In this document: in pieces, positions 1 to 6,242 of the stretch | How positions within the stretch are numbered: the stretch's first letter is position 1 | How the letters are laid out: every line of letters begins with the position of its first letter | Assembly (NCBI GenBank): GCA_017940705.1 | Contig: JAGAYB010000020.1 | Span: 1-6,449 of the forward strand | DNA length: 6,449 nucleotides | Reading direction: 5' to 3' | DNA from: Selenomonas sp. | Lineage (GTDB): Bacteria; Bacillota_C; Negativicutes; Selenomonadales; Selenomonadaceae | Made by a program: the position numbers and the translations under genes | The notes under the pieces: model-generated | The model's database searches: none | What the model saw: the letters and a program-made list of their open reading frames with translations, nothing else | What the model was told of the DNA's origin: nothing

Positions 1-1
1 G

Positions 2-967
2 TATTACAATCAGCGCACGCGTGACTTTAACGAGCCGCTGCCATGGGAGATTACCTCGCCGGGGGTCAATGCGGAGTTTTTGCAGCGCGAGTGGCAAAAG
101 GCCATGCAGGCGGCACTTACCGAGGACTGCCGCCGGGGCAGATGCAGCGCCTGCGGTATCTGTCCGAACTTAGGCGTACACGTCATCGACTACGCCAAAG
201 AAGAAGCCCAGCGTGATTATCAGCCGCCGCAGCTGCCGGAAAGAGTACATCGTGACCCCAAGGATGCCGGCCGTCCCCGTACCTTGTACAAATTCCGGGC
301 GGAGGTCACTAAAGGCGAAGAACTGCGCTATGTATCCCATCTTGACTATGCCAATATCTTCATCAGGGCCTTTAAGCGTGCCCAGCTGCCCATGGCTTAC
401 TCCGAAGGGTTCAATCACCATATGAAGGTGGCCTTTGCCTCGGCCTTGTCCCTGGGCGTGACGAGCGAGGCGGAGTACATGGAATTTGAACTGTTAAAAC
501 CTGTGTGCCAGCCGGAGGTCTTTGATAAGTTAAAGGCACAGCTGCCTAAGGGGATTGAGCTCAAAGGCCTGCGTGAAGTCCACGGCAAGCACAAGGCGCT
601 GATGGCGGAGGCCGATGAGGCTCGTTACCGCGCCTGCCTGGAACTGACAGGGCCGGTGGCAGAGGCTTTGGCTGCTGTGCGCCGCTATAATGAGGCCGCC
701 GAGGTAAATTACCAGCGTATTACGCCCAAGAAGAAGCGTGATATTGAGCTGAAGCAGTATATGCTCCAGCCGCTGACTTTCAAGGAAAATGACGGTCAGC
801 TGGAGATGGAGCTGGATATTGCCATTACCCAGTCCGGCAGTGTGAAGCCCGGCGAGGTTATAATGGTACTGGCAGAGCAGTTTGGGCTGCCGGTTAATCC
901 GGCTGAGGCGCGGATTACGCGCACAGCCATGCTGTCCAAGGGGAAATCTTTGATTGAACTCGTGTAG
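2..967 (+). CDS. Radical SAM (TIGR03960-type) / DUF2344 fusion protein, 5'-truncated by window edge
   Basis: The frame is open to the left edge, so the true start lies outside; the TTG at position 80 is internal. The visible 321 residues fall in two parts. Residues 1-60 match the tail of TIGR03960-type B12-binding-like radical SAM proteins, with four clustered cysteines (C43, C48, C51, C54; DCRRGRC-SACGIC). From about residue 95 comes a DUF2344 (TIGR03936) domain, shown by RYVSHLDY (109-116), YSEGFNHH (133-140) and the LGVTSEAEYMEFEL stretch. The radical SAM CX3CX2C motif itself would be upstream and is not visible. The family has no firmly established reaction; because it commonly sits beside rng and ribosomal protein genes, a role in RNA or ribosome modification is often suspected. 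RNase G follows 168 bases downstream, as expected. In other genomes the two domains can be separate genes; here they are one polypeptide. Identification is confident, function is not known. Confidence 0.88.
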   Translation, partial: YYNQRTRDFNEPLPWEITSPGVNAEFLQREWQKAMQAALTEDCRRGRCSACGICPNLGVHVIDYAKEEAQRDYQPPQLPERVHRDPKDAGRPRTLYKFRAEVTKGEELRYVSHLDYANIFIRAFKRAQLPMAYSEGFNHHMKVAFASALSLGVTSEAEYMEFELLKPVCQPEVFDKLKAQLPKGIELKGLREVHGKHKALMAEADEARYRACLELTGPVAEALAAVRRYNEAAEVNYQRITPKKKRDIELKQYMLQPLTFKENDGQLEMELDIAITQSGSVKPGEVIMVLAEQFGLPVNPAEARITRTAMLSKGKSLIELV

Positions 968-978
968 TTCGAGGAGCA

Positions 979-1100
979 GTTACTTTTCTTTGCGAAGAAA
1001 AGTAACCAAAAGAAAGCGAAGGCCTAAATCCCATCACGGGATTTAAAGGCCTTTAGCGCCCTTCCTTGGGCGCTGGGGGCTTGTCGGCGCTTTGCCGGAC
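979..1100. repeat. Four consecutive hairpins in the spacer before rng; likely dispersed intergenic repeat
   Basis: Four inverted repeats sit end to end. Hairpin 1 (979-1006) has perfect 12-bp arms, gttacttttctt and aagaaaagtaac, with a TGCG loop. Hairpin 2 (1019-1053) pairs aaggcctaaatccc with gggatttaaaggcctt, with a two-base bulge and the loop atcac. Hairpin 3 (1055-1074) has perfect 7-bp arms, agcgccc and gggcgct, around ttcctt. Hairpin 4 (1083-1100) pairs gtcggc with gccggac with one bulged G. None is followed by a T tract, so they are not good intrinsic terminators. The first hairpin and the adjoining ccaaaagaaagc resemble, from memory, a motif found between genes in many copies in several bacterial genomes. 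I therefore read the block as a REP- or MITE-like element; copy number cannot be tested here. Confidence 0.55.
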
Positions 1101-1120
1101 ACTTTGGAAAATTTTTTACG

Positions 1121-1128
1121 AGGGGAGG
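1121..1128 (+). promoter_or_regulatory. Shine-Dalgarno site that fixes the rng start
   Basis: The sequence aggggagg ends 7 bases before ATG 1136 but only 1 base before the in-frame GTG at 1130. The spacing favours ATG 1136, so the protein begins MKTILITV, as in other RNase G proteins. Confidence 0.8.
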
Positions 1129-1135
1129 TGTGTGT

Positions 1136-2590
1136 ATGAAGACCATACTTATTACTGTTGTGCCGGAGGAGACACGGGCGGCGGTGGTGGAAGACGGGCA
1201 GCTCAGGGCTTTGGAGGTGGAGCGGGCTACTCATTCCCATCTGGTAGGCAATATTTACAAGGGGCAGGTACAGAATGTGCTGCCGGGGATGCAGGCGGCC
1301 TTTGTGGATATCGGCACGGGAAAGAATGCCTTTATGTTCATTGGTGACGGTCTGCCGGCTGATGTGCGGCAGACTTTGCCCCGGCCGCAGAAAATTCATA
1401 TCGGCCAGCAGCTGCCGGTGCAGATAGTCAAAGATGCCAGCGGCAGCAAAGGGCCACGGGCTACTACCCACATCACCCTGCCGGGACGTCATGTGGTGCT
1501 GCTGCCGACAGCTTCCTACATCGGTATGTCGCGGCGGATTGACGATGAAGGGGAGCGGGCACGGCTTCACGCGATTGCCGAAAAAATCTGCCCTGAGGGC
1601 ATGGGGCTTATCGTGCGTACCGTGGCGGCCGGAGCCAGCGAAGAGGCTCTGGTCGAGGATGTGCAGTATTTGACAAAGCTCTGGCATTCCCTGATGGCCC
1701 GCTTCAATATCAAGAGTAAGGGCGCCAGCCTGCTCTACCGTGATGCTGACCTCATCATCCGCATTGTCCGTGATACGCTTACGGAGGATGTGGGGGAAAT
1801 GCTCATTGATGACAAGGCCGTTTACCGGCGCGTCTGTGATTTTGTGCATCTGCTGTCACCTGAACTGGTGGAGCGTATCAGGCTGTATGAGGACAGGGAA
1901 CCGCTGTTTAAGCATTACGGACTGGAGGAAGTATTAGAGACTGTGGGCAGCCGTGAGGTGGAACTGCAGTCCGGGGGCTTTCTCGTCATTGATAAGACAG
2001 AAGCCCTGACCGTCATTGATGTGAACACGGGCAAATACACCGGCAGCAGCAATCTGGCCGAAACCGTCTACCGCACCAATCTGGAAGCGGCGCAGGAAAT
2101 AATGCGCCAGCTGCGGCTCCGTGATATCGGCGGTATCATCATCGTGGACTTCATTGATATGGAGACGGAGGAGCAGAAAGAAAAACTGCTGGCCCTGCTG
2201 AGGGAACTAGCCAAGGCTGACCGCACCAAAACCAATATCGTGGATATCACGAGCCTGGGGCTGGTGGAAATCACGCGGAAAAAATCGCGGCAGAATTTGG
2301 ACAGCATTATCTACAGCGAATGTCCCGTCTGTCATGGCCGGGGTCGGGTGGAATCCCCCGAGACGGTGAGCATCCGCATTGCCGGGGATATCCGCCGCAT
2401 GGAGCAGAAGGCCCACGCGGAAGACGGCTATGAAATCGAAGTCCATGAAACCGTGGCCGAGGAATTGCGGCACAATCAGCTGTTGATGAATCTGGCAGCG
2501 GAATTCGGCATGGATATCAAAGTAACTGCTACGCCGGGCATGCACCCGGAAAATTATTCCATCCTGAAAAACAGGCAGCCGATGCCGTGA
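1136..2590 (+). CDS. rng: Ribonuclease G (RNase E/G family endoribonuclease)
   Basis: This cytoplasmic single-strand endoribonuclease prefers 5'-monophosphorylated RNA; in E. coli it matures the 16S rRNA 5' end and contributes to mRNA decay. At 484 residues it is almost the length of E. coli RNase G (489) and lacks the long C-terminal scaffold of RNase E. An S1 RNA-binding domain covers about residues 36-118 (GNIYKGQVQNVLPGMQAAFVDIG region). The 5'-phosphate sensor pair is R161-T162 (LIVRT), and the catalytic magnesium aspartates are D295 (VIDVN) and D338 (IIVDFID). The zinc-link motif is CPVC at C396 and C399, followed by HGRGR. The spacing of these sites equals that of E. coli RNase E R169, D303, D346 and C404, so the enzyme should be active. 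ATG 1136 is chosen over GTG 1130 because of Shine-Dalgarno spacing. The gene lies behind the radical SAM/DUF2344 gene, a common Firmicutes arrangement, but rplU does not follow; a terminator overlaps its stop codon instead. Confidence 0.96.
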   Translation: MKTILITVVPEETRAAVVEDGQLRALEVERATHSHLVGNIYKGQVQNVLPGMQAAFVDIGTGKNAFMFIGDGLPADVRQTLPRPQKIHIGQQLPVQIVKDASGSKGPRATTHITLPGRHVVLLPTASYIGMSRRIDDEGERARLHAIAEKICPEGMGLIVRTVAAGASEEALVEDVQYLTKLWHSLMARFNIKSKGASLLYRDADLIIRIVRDTLTEDVGEMLIDDKAVYRRVCDFVHLLSPELVERIRLYEDREPLFKHYGLEEVLETVGSREVELQSGGFLVIDKTEALTVIDVNTGKYTGSSNLAETVYRTNLEAAQEIMRQLRLRDIGGIIIVDFIDMETEEQKEKLLALLRELAKADRTKTNIVDITSLGLVEITRKKSRQNLDSIIYSECPVCHGRGRVESPETVSIRIAGDIRRMEQKAHAEDGYEIEVHETVAEELRHNQLLMNLAAEFGMDIKVTATPGMHPENYSILKNRQPMP

Positions 2591-2608
2591 GGCCGGCTGC
2601 CTGTTTTT
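2567..2608 (+). terminator. Rho-independent terminator overlapping the rng stop codon
   Basis: The left arm aaaaacaggcagcc (2567-2580) pairs perfectly with ggctgcctgttttt (2595-2608), which ends in a run of five T. The apical part can close further through gcc/ggc around GTGA. The rng stop codon TGA (2588-2590) lies in the loop, so the last codons of rng form the left arm. More T-rich sequence follows to 2637. It should separate rng from the redox operon. Confidence 0.88.
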
Positions 2609-2619
2609 GCTAAAATTTT

Positions 2620-2647
2620 TTAAGAACAATTTTTTTTCACCGATAAT
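2620..2647 (+). promoter_or_regulatory. Weak candidate sigma-70 promoter for the redox operon
   Basis: TTAAGA (2620-2625) and GATAAT (2642-2647) are separated by 16 bases, with 4/6 and 5/6 consensus matches. The site lies after the rng terminator and about 65 bases before the tlpA-like start, which needs its own promoter. The surrounding AT richness makes a chance match quite possible. Confidence 0.3.
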
Positions 2648-2696
2648 AATAACGAAAAGGGTGTTTGTGGGATTAAGATATCTCACTGGCAAACAA

Positions 2697-2703
2697 GAGG
2701 AGG
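2697..2703 (+). promoter_or_regulatory. Shine-Dalgarno site that fixes the tlpA-like start
   Basis: The sequence gaggagg lies 8 bases before ATG 2712. The frame is open further upstream to 2607, but the upstream codons run through the terminator tail and lack such a site. The adjacent GTG 2709 (5-base spacing) is a less likely alternative. Confidence 0.75.
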
Positions 2704-2711
2704 AATCCGTG

Positions 2712-3254
2712 ATGAATAAGCTCTTTAAAATCCTTGTCATGTCCATGGCCGTATTTTCGACTGTCTTTCTGGCTGCCGGCTGCTCTGCCGAAGATGGCAT
2801 GACTGCTCAGCAGACAGCAGAGGCCAGTAAATTTCCGGCCTTTAAGACTGTGGATACAAACGGCAATACGGTGACACAGGACATCTTCAAGGGGAAGAAA
2901 GTGACCGTGGTAAATATCTGGGGCACCTTCTGTCCGCCCTGTATCGGGGAAATGCCGGAGCTGGGAGCATGGGCACGGGAAATGCCTCAGGACGCACAGA
3001 TCATCGGCCTTATCTGTGATGCTGAGGGTTCCGGTGACAAAAAAACAACGGCAGCCGCCGTCAAAATCCTCAAGGAGGCCAATGCCGGTTTTGTGAACAT
3101 CCTGCCCAGCGAAGAACTGCTGAAGTATCTGGAGAATGTGGAAGCCGTGCCCACGACGATTTTTGTGGACAGCGAGGGCAATATCATCGGGGAAAAAGTA
3201 GTGGGAGCCGATGTGAACAAGTATAAAACACTGCTGACGAGGTATCTTAAGTGA
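2712..3254 (+). CDS. TlpA-like thioredoxin-fold lipoprotein (thiol-disulfide oxidoreductase)
   Basis: This 180-residue protein is predicted to be anchored on the outer face of the cytoplasmic membrane and to exchange thiols and disulfides there. Residues 1-23 form a lipoprotein signal peptide (MNKLFKIL, hydrophobic core, LAAG) with the lipidated cysteine at C24. The TlpA/AhpC-TSA-like thioredoxin domain covers about residues 38-180. It has the active site WGTFCPPC (C74 and C77), the following GEMPEL helix and the cis-proline loop VPTTIFVD (P147). C102 is an extra cysteine outside the active site. ATG 2712 gives the signal peptide directly behind gaggagg. Its stop overlaps the start of the CXXC peptide gene by four bases (GTGA), and the 4Fe-4S membrane protein follows, so the three are almost certainly one operon. 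TlpA-like proteins are usually kept reduced by CcdA/DsbD-type proteins for cytochrome c assembly, peroxide defence or sporulation-type roles. None of those partners is visible here, so its specific substrate is unknown. Confidence 0.9.
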   Translation: MNKLFKILVMSMAVFSTVFLAAGCSAEDGMTAQQTAEASKFPAFKTVDTNGNTVTQDIFKGKKVTVVNIWGTFCPPCIGEMPELGAWAREMPQDAQIIGLICDAEGSGDKKTTAAAVKILKEANAGFVNILPSEELLKYLENVEAVPTTIFVDSEGNIIGEKVVGADVNKYKTLLTRYLK

Positions 3255-3388
3255 GCGTGGGCAAAATCCGCTGCCTGCTGCTGGTGCTGGCTGTCTGCGG
3301 CATAATCTTCGGGCTGAGCCGCGGTGAAATGCAGCTTATTTTCCACAAGGCCGTGCGCGTGTGCATGGAATGTATAGGATTGGGGTGA
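3251..3388 (+). CDS. CD1871A-like 45-residue membrane peptide with C-terminal CXXC motif
   Basis: This short GTG-initiated frame encodes 45 residues. A basic N-terminus (K5, R7) precedes one hydrophobic segment at about residues 8-22 (CLLLVLAVCGIIFGL). An amphipathic stretch follows and ends in C38-M-E-C41-IGLG. The size, the YG/FGxxRGE-like join after the membrane segment and the C(L/M)EC-I-G-(I/L)-G ending match my memory of the CD1871A family of CXXC peptides. The start overlaps the tlpA-like stop (GTGA), with gagg at 3239-3242 at 8-base spacing. The stop codon is part of the Shine-Dalgarno site of the next gene. Two further cysteines (C8, C16) lie in or near the membrane segment. Topology is uncertain: positive charges also follow the membrane segment (R24, K33, R36), so the CXXC may face either side. 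A role as thiol relay or partner of its two neighbours is inference. GTG 3257 is an alternative start. Confidence 0.83.
   Translation: MSVGKIRCLLLVLAVCGIIFGLSRGEMQLIFHKAVRVCMECIGLG
3382..3388 (+). promoter_or_regulatory. Shine-Dalgarno site embedded in the stop codon of the CXXC peptide gene
   Basis: GGGGTGA (3382-3388) includes the TGA stop of the upstream peptide gene and lies 4 bases before ATG 3393. A ribosome finishing the peptide is therefore positioned at the next start, which points to translational coupling. Confidence 0.65.
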
Positions 3389-3392
3389 GACG

Positions 3393-4235
3393 ATGAATAT
3401 CACCCGTTCCTGCCAGCGCCGTTTTATACAGATACTGGCAGCTGTCCTCACCAATCAGGAAGTTATGAATTTATATTCGGGACGGCTGTACAAGGGCAGC
3501 GCCAAAAATCTCTGCGCGCCGGGACTGAACTGTTACTCCTGTCCGGCAGCTGTTTTATCCTGTCCCTTGGGAGCCTTGCAGACTGTAGGGGGGACGGCAG
3601 GGCTTGGCTTCAGCTTTTATGCCGGCGGTTTCCTGTTGCTGCTGGGGGTGCTTTGGGGGCGGCTGGCCTGCGGCTTTCTGTGTCCCTTCGGGCTGTTGCA
3701 GGATTTACTGGCCAAGCTGCCGATAGCGAAAAAGATTTTGCCTGCGCCGCTGCGCTATGTAAAATATGTGGTGCTGGTGGTCTTTGTCCTGCTGCTGCCG
3801 GTGCTGTTGCTCATGTATAATGGTATTGGCGCGCCGGCCTTCTGTCAGTATATCTGTCCGGCAGGTACGCTGGAGGCAGCAGTGCCGCTGCTGCTTACGC
3901 ATGCTGAGTACCGGCAGGCCGCAGGCGGACTGTTTGTCTTAAAGGCCGTGATACTGGCGGCGGTGCTTATTGGCTGCCTCGTTGTCAGCCGCTTCTTCTG
4001 CAAAGTGCTTTGTCCGCTGGGCGCCATTTACGGCCTGTTTAATTCCCTCAGCATTTACAGGCTGCATTTAATAGAGAGCCGTTGTGTGTCCTGCGGCAGC
4101 TGCCACAAGGTCTGCCCTATGGACATCTCCCCGGTAGAGCAGACACATTCCCCGGAATGTATCATGTGCGGCAAGTGCGCGGAAGTTTGTCCGCAGAAAG
4201 CCCTGCATTTGGGGCTGAAAGCGCCGGGTAAATAA
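3393..4235 (+). CDS. Polytopic membrane 4Fe-4S protein (NapH/YccM-like, Fer4_5 plus 2x[4Fe-4S] ferredoxin domain)
   Basis: This 280-residue integral membrane electron-transfer protein has four or more hydrophobic segments, the clearest at about 74-92, 122-142 and 180-200. Its C-terminal ferredoxin domain has two complete cluster motifs: C231-C234-C237-C241P and C256-C259-C262-C266P. Before it lies a series of paired cysteines typical of Fer4_5/NapH-type proteins: GRLACGFLCPFG (C93, C97), FCQYICPAG (C151, C155) and FFCKVLCPLG (C203, C207). The N-terminal part has another cluster of C41, C47, C50 and C57 (CAPGLNCYSCP, then SCPLGA). By analogy with NapH, electrons would pass between a cytoplasmic ferredoxin domain and partners in or across the membrane. 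The neighbours suggest that the CXXC peptide and the TlpA-like lipoprotein are those partners, which is inference. ATG 3393 is supported by a Shine-Dalgarno site in the preceding stop codon. Alternative readings are a quinol-linked or regulatory Fe-S protein. The family is sure, the physiological electron donor and acceptor are not. Confidence 0.87.
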   Translation: MNITRSCQRRFIQILAAVLTNQEVMNLYSGRLYKGSAKNLCAPGLNCYSCPAAVLSCPLGALQTVGGTAGLGFSFYAGGFLLLLGVLWGRLACGFLCPFGLLQDLLAKLPIAKKILPAPLRYVKYVVLVVFVLLLPVLLLMYNGIGAPAFCQYICPAGTLEAAVPLLLTHAEYRQAAGGLFVLKAVILAAVLIGCLVVSRFFCKVLCPLGAIYGLFNSLSIYRLHLIESRCVSCGSCHKVCPMDISPVEQTHSPECIMCGKCAEVCPQKALHLGLKAPGK

Positions 4236-4242
4236 ATAGCGG

Positions 4243-4289
4243 AAAATAAGAGACTTGGAGACTTGGCTTGAAAAGTCTCTTATTTTTTT
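4243..4289 (+). terminator. Rho-independent terminator closing the redox operon, with an internal tandem repeat
   Basis: The left arm aaaataagagactt (4243-4256) pairs perfectly with aagtctcttatttt (4273-4286), and a run of seven T covers 4283-4289. The 8-base unit agacttgg is present twice in tandem (4251-4258 and 4259-4266). The second copy can pair with the same right arm to give a shorter competing hairpin. The first fold is longer and should dominate. Confidence 0.9.
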
Positions 4290-4376
4290 GCAGGAATAAA
4301 ATAACTGTTGGCGAATAGAGTATTTTATAAAACCGTTATGTGACTAAACATATAGTAAGGATACGGAGGGATAAAA

Positions 4377-6152
4377 ATGTCACTAAAGGGACGTTTTCTG
4401 GTTTTGGTTATCGGGATCGCCGTGCTGACAACTTTGTGTGTGTCGGCGGTGTTTATCGTCAATCTGAAAAATGAAACGGAAAGGCAGGTTACGACCTTCC
4501 GGCAGACGCTGACCGCCGATGTGGAACGTGAGCTGAAAAACGAAACGGAAACTGCGATAGCGGCGGTAAAACAGGTTTATGAGCGCCAGCAGAAAGGGGA
4601 GCTGACGGAGGAGCAGGCCAAAAAGACCGCTGCTGATATTGTCCGGGCTATGCGCTATGATAACGGGCAGGGATACTTCTGGGTAGATACCTACGAAGGT
4701 GTCAACGTGGTGCTGTTAGGCCGCGATACGGAAGGCAAATCCCGTATCAATCTCACCGACCCTTCGGGCAAGCAGTTCATCAAAGAGATGATTGAAAACG
4801 GCCGCAAGGAAGGCGGCGGCTACACGGATTTGATGTTTGCCAAACCGAATGAAACGACGCCGCTGCCCAAGCGCAACTACACGGCAACCTTTGCTCCCTA
4901 TCAGTGGGTAATCGGTACCGGCGTCTGGATTGACTATATCGACAGCAAGGTGGCCGAGGAACAGGCAGCAGCCGATGATGTCTTTATGGCGACCCTGCTG
5001 AAAACCCTCGTTATTATCGTGGTACTGCTGGCCATTTTCGCCGCGCTGGGGCTGTGGGCAGCCAACAGTATCATCGGTCCCCTGCATGTGGTCACCAATC
5101 GTTTGGGAGTCATGGCCACCGGCGATTTGCGGGAGAATAATTCTCTTGGCGATGTCATGAACCGCAACGATGAAATCGGTGAAATGAGCCGGGCCTTGCA
5201 GAAGCTGCAAAGTCAGGTCAGCAATATGATGCGTCAGATTGTCGAAGCCAGCCAGCAGGTGGCAGATTCCAGCCAGCAGCTGACCAACAGCTCCGAGCAG
5301 TCGGCAGATGTCAGCGGTCAGGTAGCCGATTCCATCGTCAATGTAGCCGGTGCCTGCAGCGAGCAGTTCACGGAAGTGGAAAACGCTAGCAGCCATATCG
5401 AAAGCCTGACCCAGAATATGGAACGCTTCAAAACGACCATTGAAAACGCCGGTCACGTGGTAGCCAAGGCTAAAACTCAGGCCGACAGCGGCGAGAAGGA
5501 AGTCACCGGTGCCGTAGAGCAGATGGAACTCATCGAGCAGTCCGTCAGCCAGTCGGCGCAGGTTATTGAAGAACTGGGCGCTGAGTCCGATAAAATCGGC
5601 GCCATTGTCGATGCGATTTCCCAGATTGCCGAGCAGACCAACCTGCTGGCGCTCAATGCCGCCATTGAGGCCGCCAGAGCCGGTGAACATGGCCGCGGCT
5701 TCGCTGTTGTAGCCGATGAGGTCAGAAAGCTGGCCGAGCAGTCCAGTTCTTCGGCCGGGGAGATTGCCAGCCTAATCACCTCCATTCAGGCCAAGGCCAG
5801 AAATGCAGTGTCCGTAATGGAGGACGGCGTAACCCAGGTGCAGAACGGCGTCGGTGCTGTCAATGGTGCCGGCAACAGCTTTAAGGACATTGCGGAAATG
5901 GTGCAGCAGGTTGCAGAGGAAACCGATGAAATGGAACGCACCGTAACTGGTCTGGCCAGCAGTGCGATGACGATTTCGGAGGCGGTCACCAAGATAAGTG
6001 AAATGAGCCGTAATGTCGCCAGCGAGGCAGAGACGGTTTCTGCCGCCACCGAGGAGCAGACGGCCACCATGAACGAGATTGCCGGAGCCAGCCGCAGGCT
6101 GACCGAAATGGCCAAGGGCATGGAGGCTTCCGTGGAGAAGTTTAAGATTTAA
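4377..6152 (+). CDS. Methyl-accepting chemotaxis protein with single Cache sensor domain
   Basis: This 591-residue transmembrane chemoreceptor would control CheA kinase activity and hence flagellar motion. TM1 is at about residues 7-29 and TM2 at about 205-228. Between them lies an extracytoplasmic sensor of about 170 residues of the sCache_2 type, marked by DNGQGYFWV (95-103), the GRD/DPSGK region (115-132) and [15 protein letters not shown] (175-189). A HAMP linker (about 228-282, with [10 protein letters not shown] and NDEIGEM) follows. The cytoplasmic signalling coiled coil extends to the C-terminus, with the invariant tip at about 417-446 ([20 protein letters not shown]). Glutamate/glutamine pairs on both coiled-coil arms are likely methylation sites. 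There is no C-terminal pentapeptide tether for CheR/CheB; the protein ends [12 protein letters not shown] 4377 follows ggaggg (4365-4370) by 6 bases. No other chemotaxis gene is visible, so it is an orphan receptor locus. sCache_2 receptors often sense small carboxylates, but the ligand cannot be read from the sequence. Confidence 0.96.
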   Translation: MSLKGRFLVLVIGIAVLTTLCVSAVFIVNLKNETERQVTTFRQTLTADVERELKNETETAIAAVKQVYERQQKGELTEEQAKKTAADIVRAMRYDNGQGYFWVDTYEGVNVVLLGRDTEGKSRINLTDPSGKQFIKEMIENGRKEGGGYTDLMFAKPNETTPLPKRNYTATFAPYQWVIGTGVWIDYIDSKVAEEQAAADDVFMATLLKTLVIIVVLLAIFAALGLWAANSIIGPLHVVTNRLGVMATGDLRENNSLGDVMNRNDEIGEMSRALQKLQSQVSNMMRQIVEASQQVADSSQQLTNSSEQSADVSGQVADSIVNVAGACSEQFTEVENASSHIESLTQNMERFKTTIENAGHVVAKAKTQADSGEKEVTGAVEQMELIEQSVSQSAQVIEELGAESDKIGAIVDAISQIAEQTNLLALNAAIEAARAGEHGRGFAVVADEVRKLAEQSSSSAGEIASLITSIQAKARNAVSVMEDGVTQVQNGVGAVNGAGNSFKDIAEMVQQVAEETDEMERTVTGLASSAMTISEAVTKISEMSRNVASEAETVSAATEEQTATMNEIAGASRRLTEMAKGMEASVEKFKI

Positions 6153-6155
6153 ATA

Positions 6156-6184
6156 TTGACAGCCCCGTGGGGGGATGTTACCAT
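6156..6184 (+). promoter_or_regulatory. Candidate sigma-70 promoter for the serine acetyltransferase gene
   Basis: A perfect -35 hexamer TTGACA (6156-6161) is followed, after 17 bases, by TACCAT (6179-6184; 4/6 to TATAAT). It begins four bases after the chemoreceptor stop codon, and transcription would start about 75 bases before the next gene. The -10 region overlaps the inverted repeat at 6180-6195. Confidence 0.5.
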
Positions 6185-6195
6185 AACAGTATGGT
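6180..6195. promoter_or_regulatory. Small inverted repeat overlapping the candidate -10 box
   Basis: ACCATA (6180-6185) and TATGGT (6190-6195) are perfect 6-base arms around ACAG. Its place over the -10 and start site would suit an operator, but it could equally be a short hairpin. No regulator family is recognised. Confidence 0.3.
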
Positions 6196-6201
6196 GAATG
6201 T

Positions 6202-6242
6202 AAATGGTTTCAGACGCGGCAGGTCCGCGTTTGAAGCCATTT
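6202..6242 (+). terminator. 18-bp hairpin between chemoreceptor and serine acetyltransferase genes (terminator or leader attenuator)
   Basis: The arms 6202-6219 and 6225-6242 pair over 18 positions with only two G-T wobbles, around the 5-base loop caggt. The base of the stem is AAATGG/CCATTT and a fourth T follows at 6243, which resembles a weak intrinsic terminator for the chemoreceptor gene. Only 25 bases separate it from the next ATG, including the Shine-Dalgarno site. Any normal transcript of the downstream gene must therefore contain the hairpin, so an attenuator or RNA-stabilising role is equally possible. Confidence 0.55.

Noticed and set aside
1043..1849. Long minus-strand open frame opposite rng (268 codons)
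   Set aside because: It lies antisense to a well-conserved RNase G with all its motifs, has no recognisable domain, and runs into the hairpin repeat at its end. It is a by-product of GC-rich codon use.
2663..2694. Possible leader hairpin before the tlpA-like gene (GTTTG...CAAAC)
   Set aside because: There are only five outer base pairs, and the inner part mispairs; this is within chance expectation for the region.
2607..2711. Upstream extension of the tlpA-like gene by 35 codons
   Set aside because: The extension begins inside the T tract of the rng terminator, lacks a ribosome binding site, and would bury the lipoprotein signal peptide internally.
4290..4376. Possible sigma-70 or sigma-28 promoter before the chemoreceptor gene
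   Set aside because: TATAAA (4326-4331) and TATAGT (4351-4356) are present but lack a -35 match at the right distance. GCGAATAG resembles a flagellar -10 but has no TAAA at the required spacing. There is also a 10-base palindrome ttttataaaa (4323-4332) and a 5-base inverted repeat (4337-4352), too weak to call.
4716..5690. Long minus-strand open frame opposite the chemoreceptor (324 codons)
   Set aside because: It is fully antisense to the conserved Cache, HAMP and signalling regions, with no Shine-Dalgarno site or domain of its own noticed. It is treated as a shadow.
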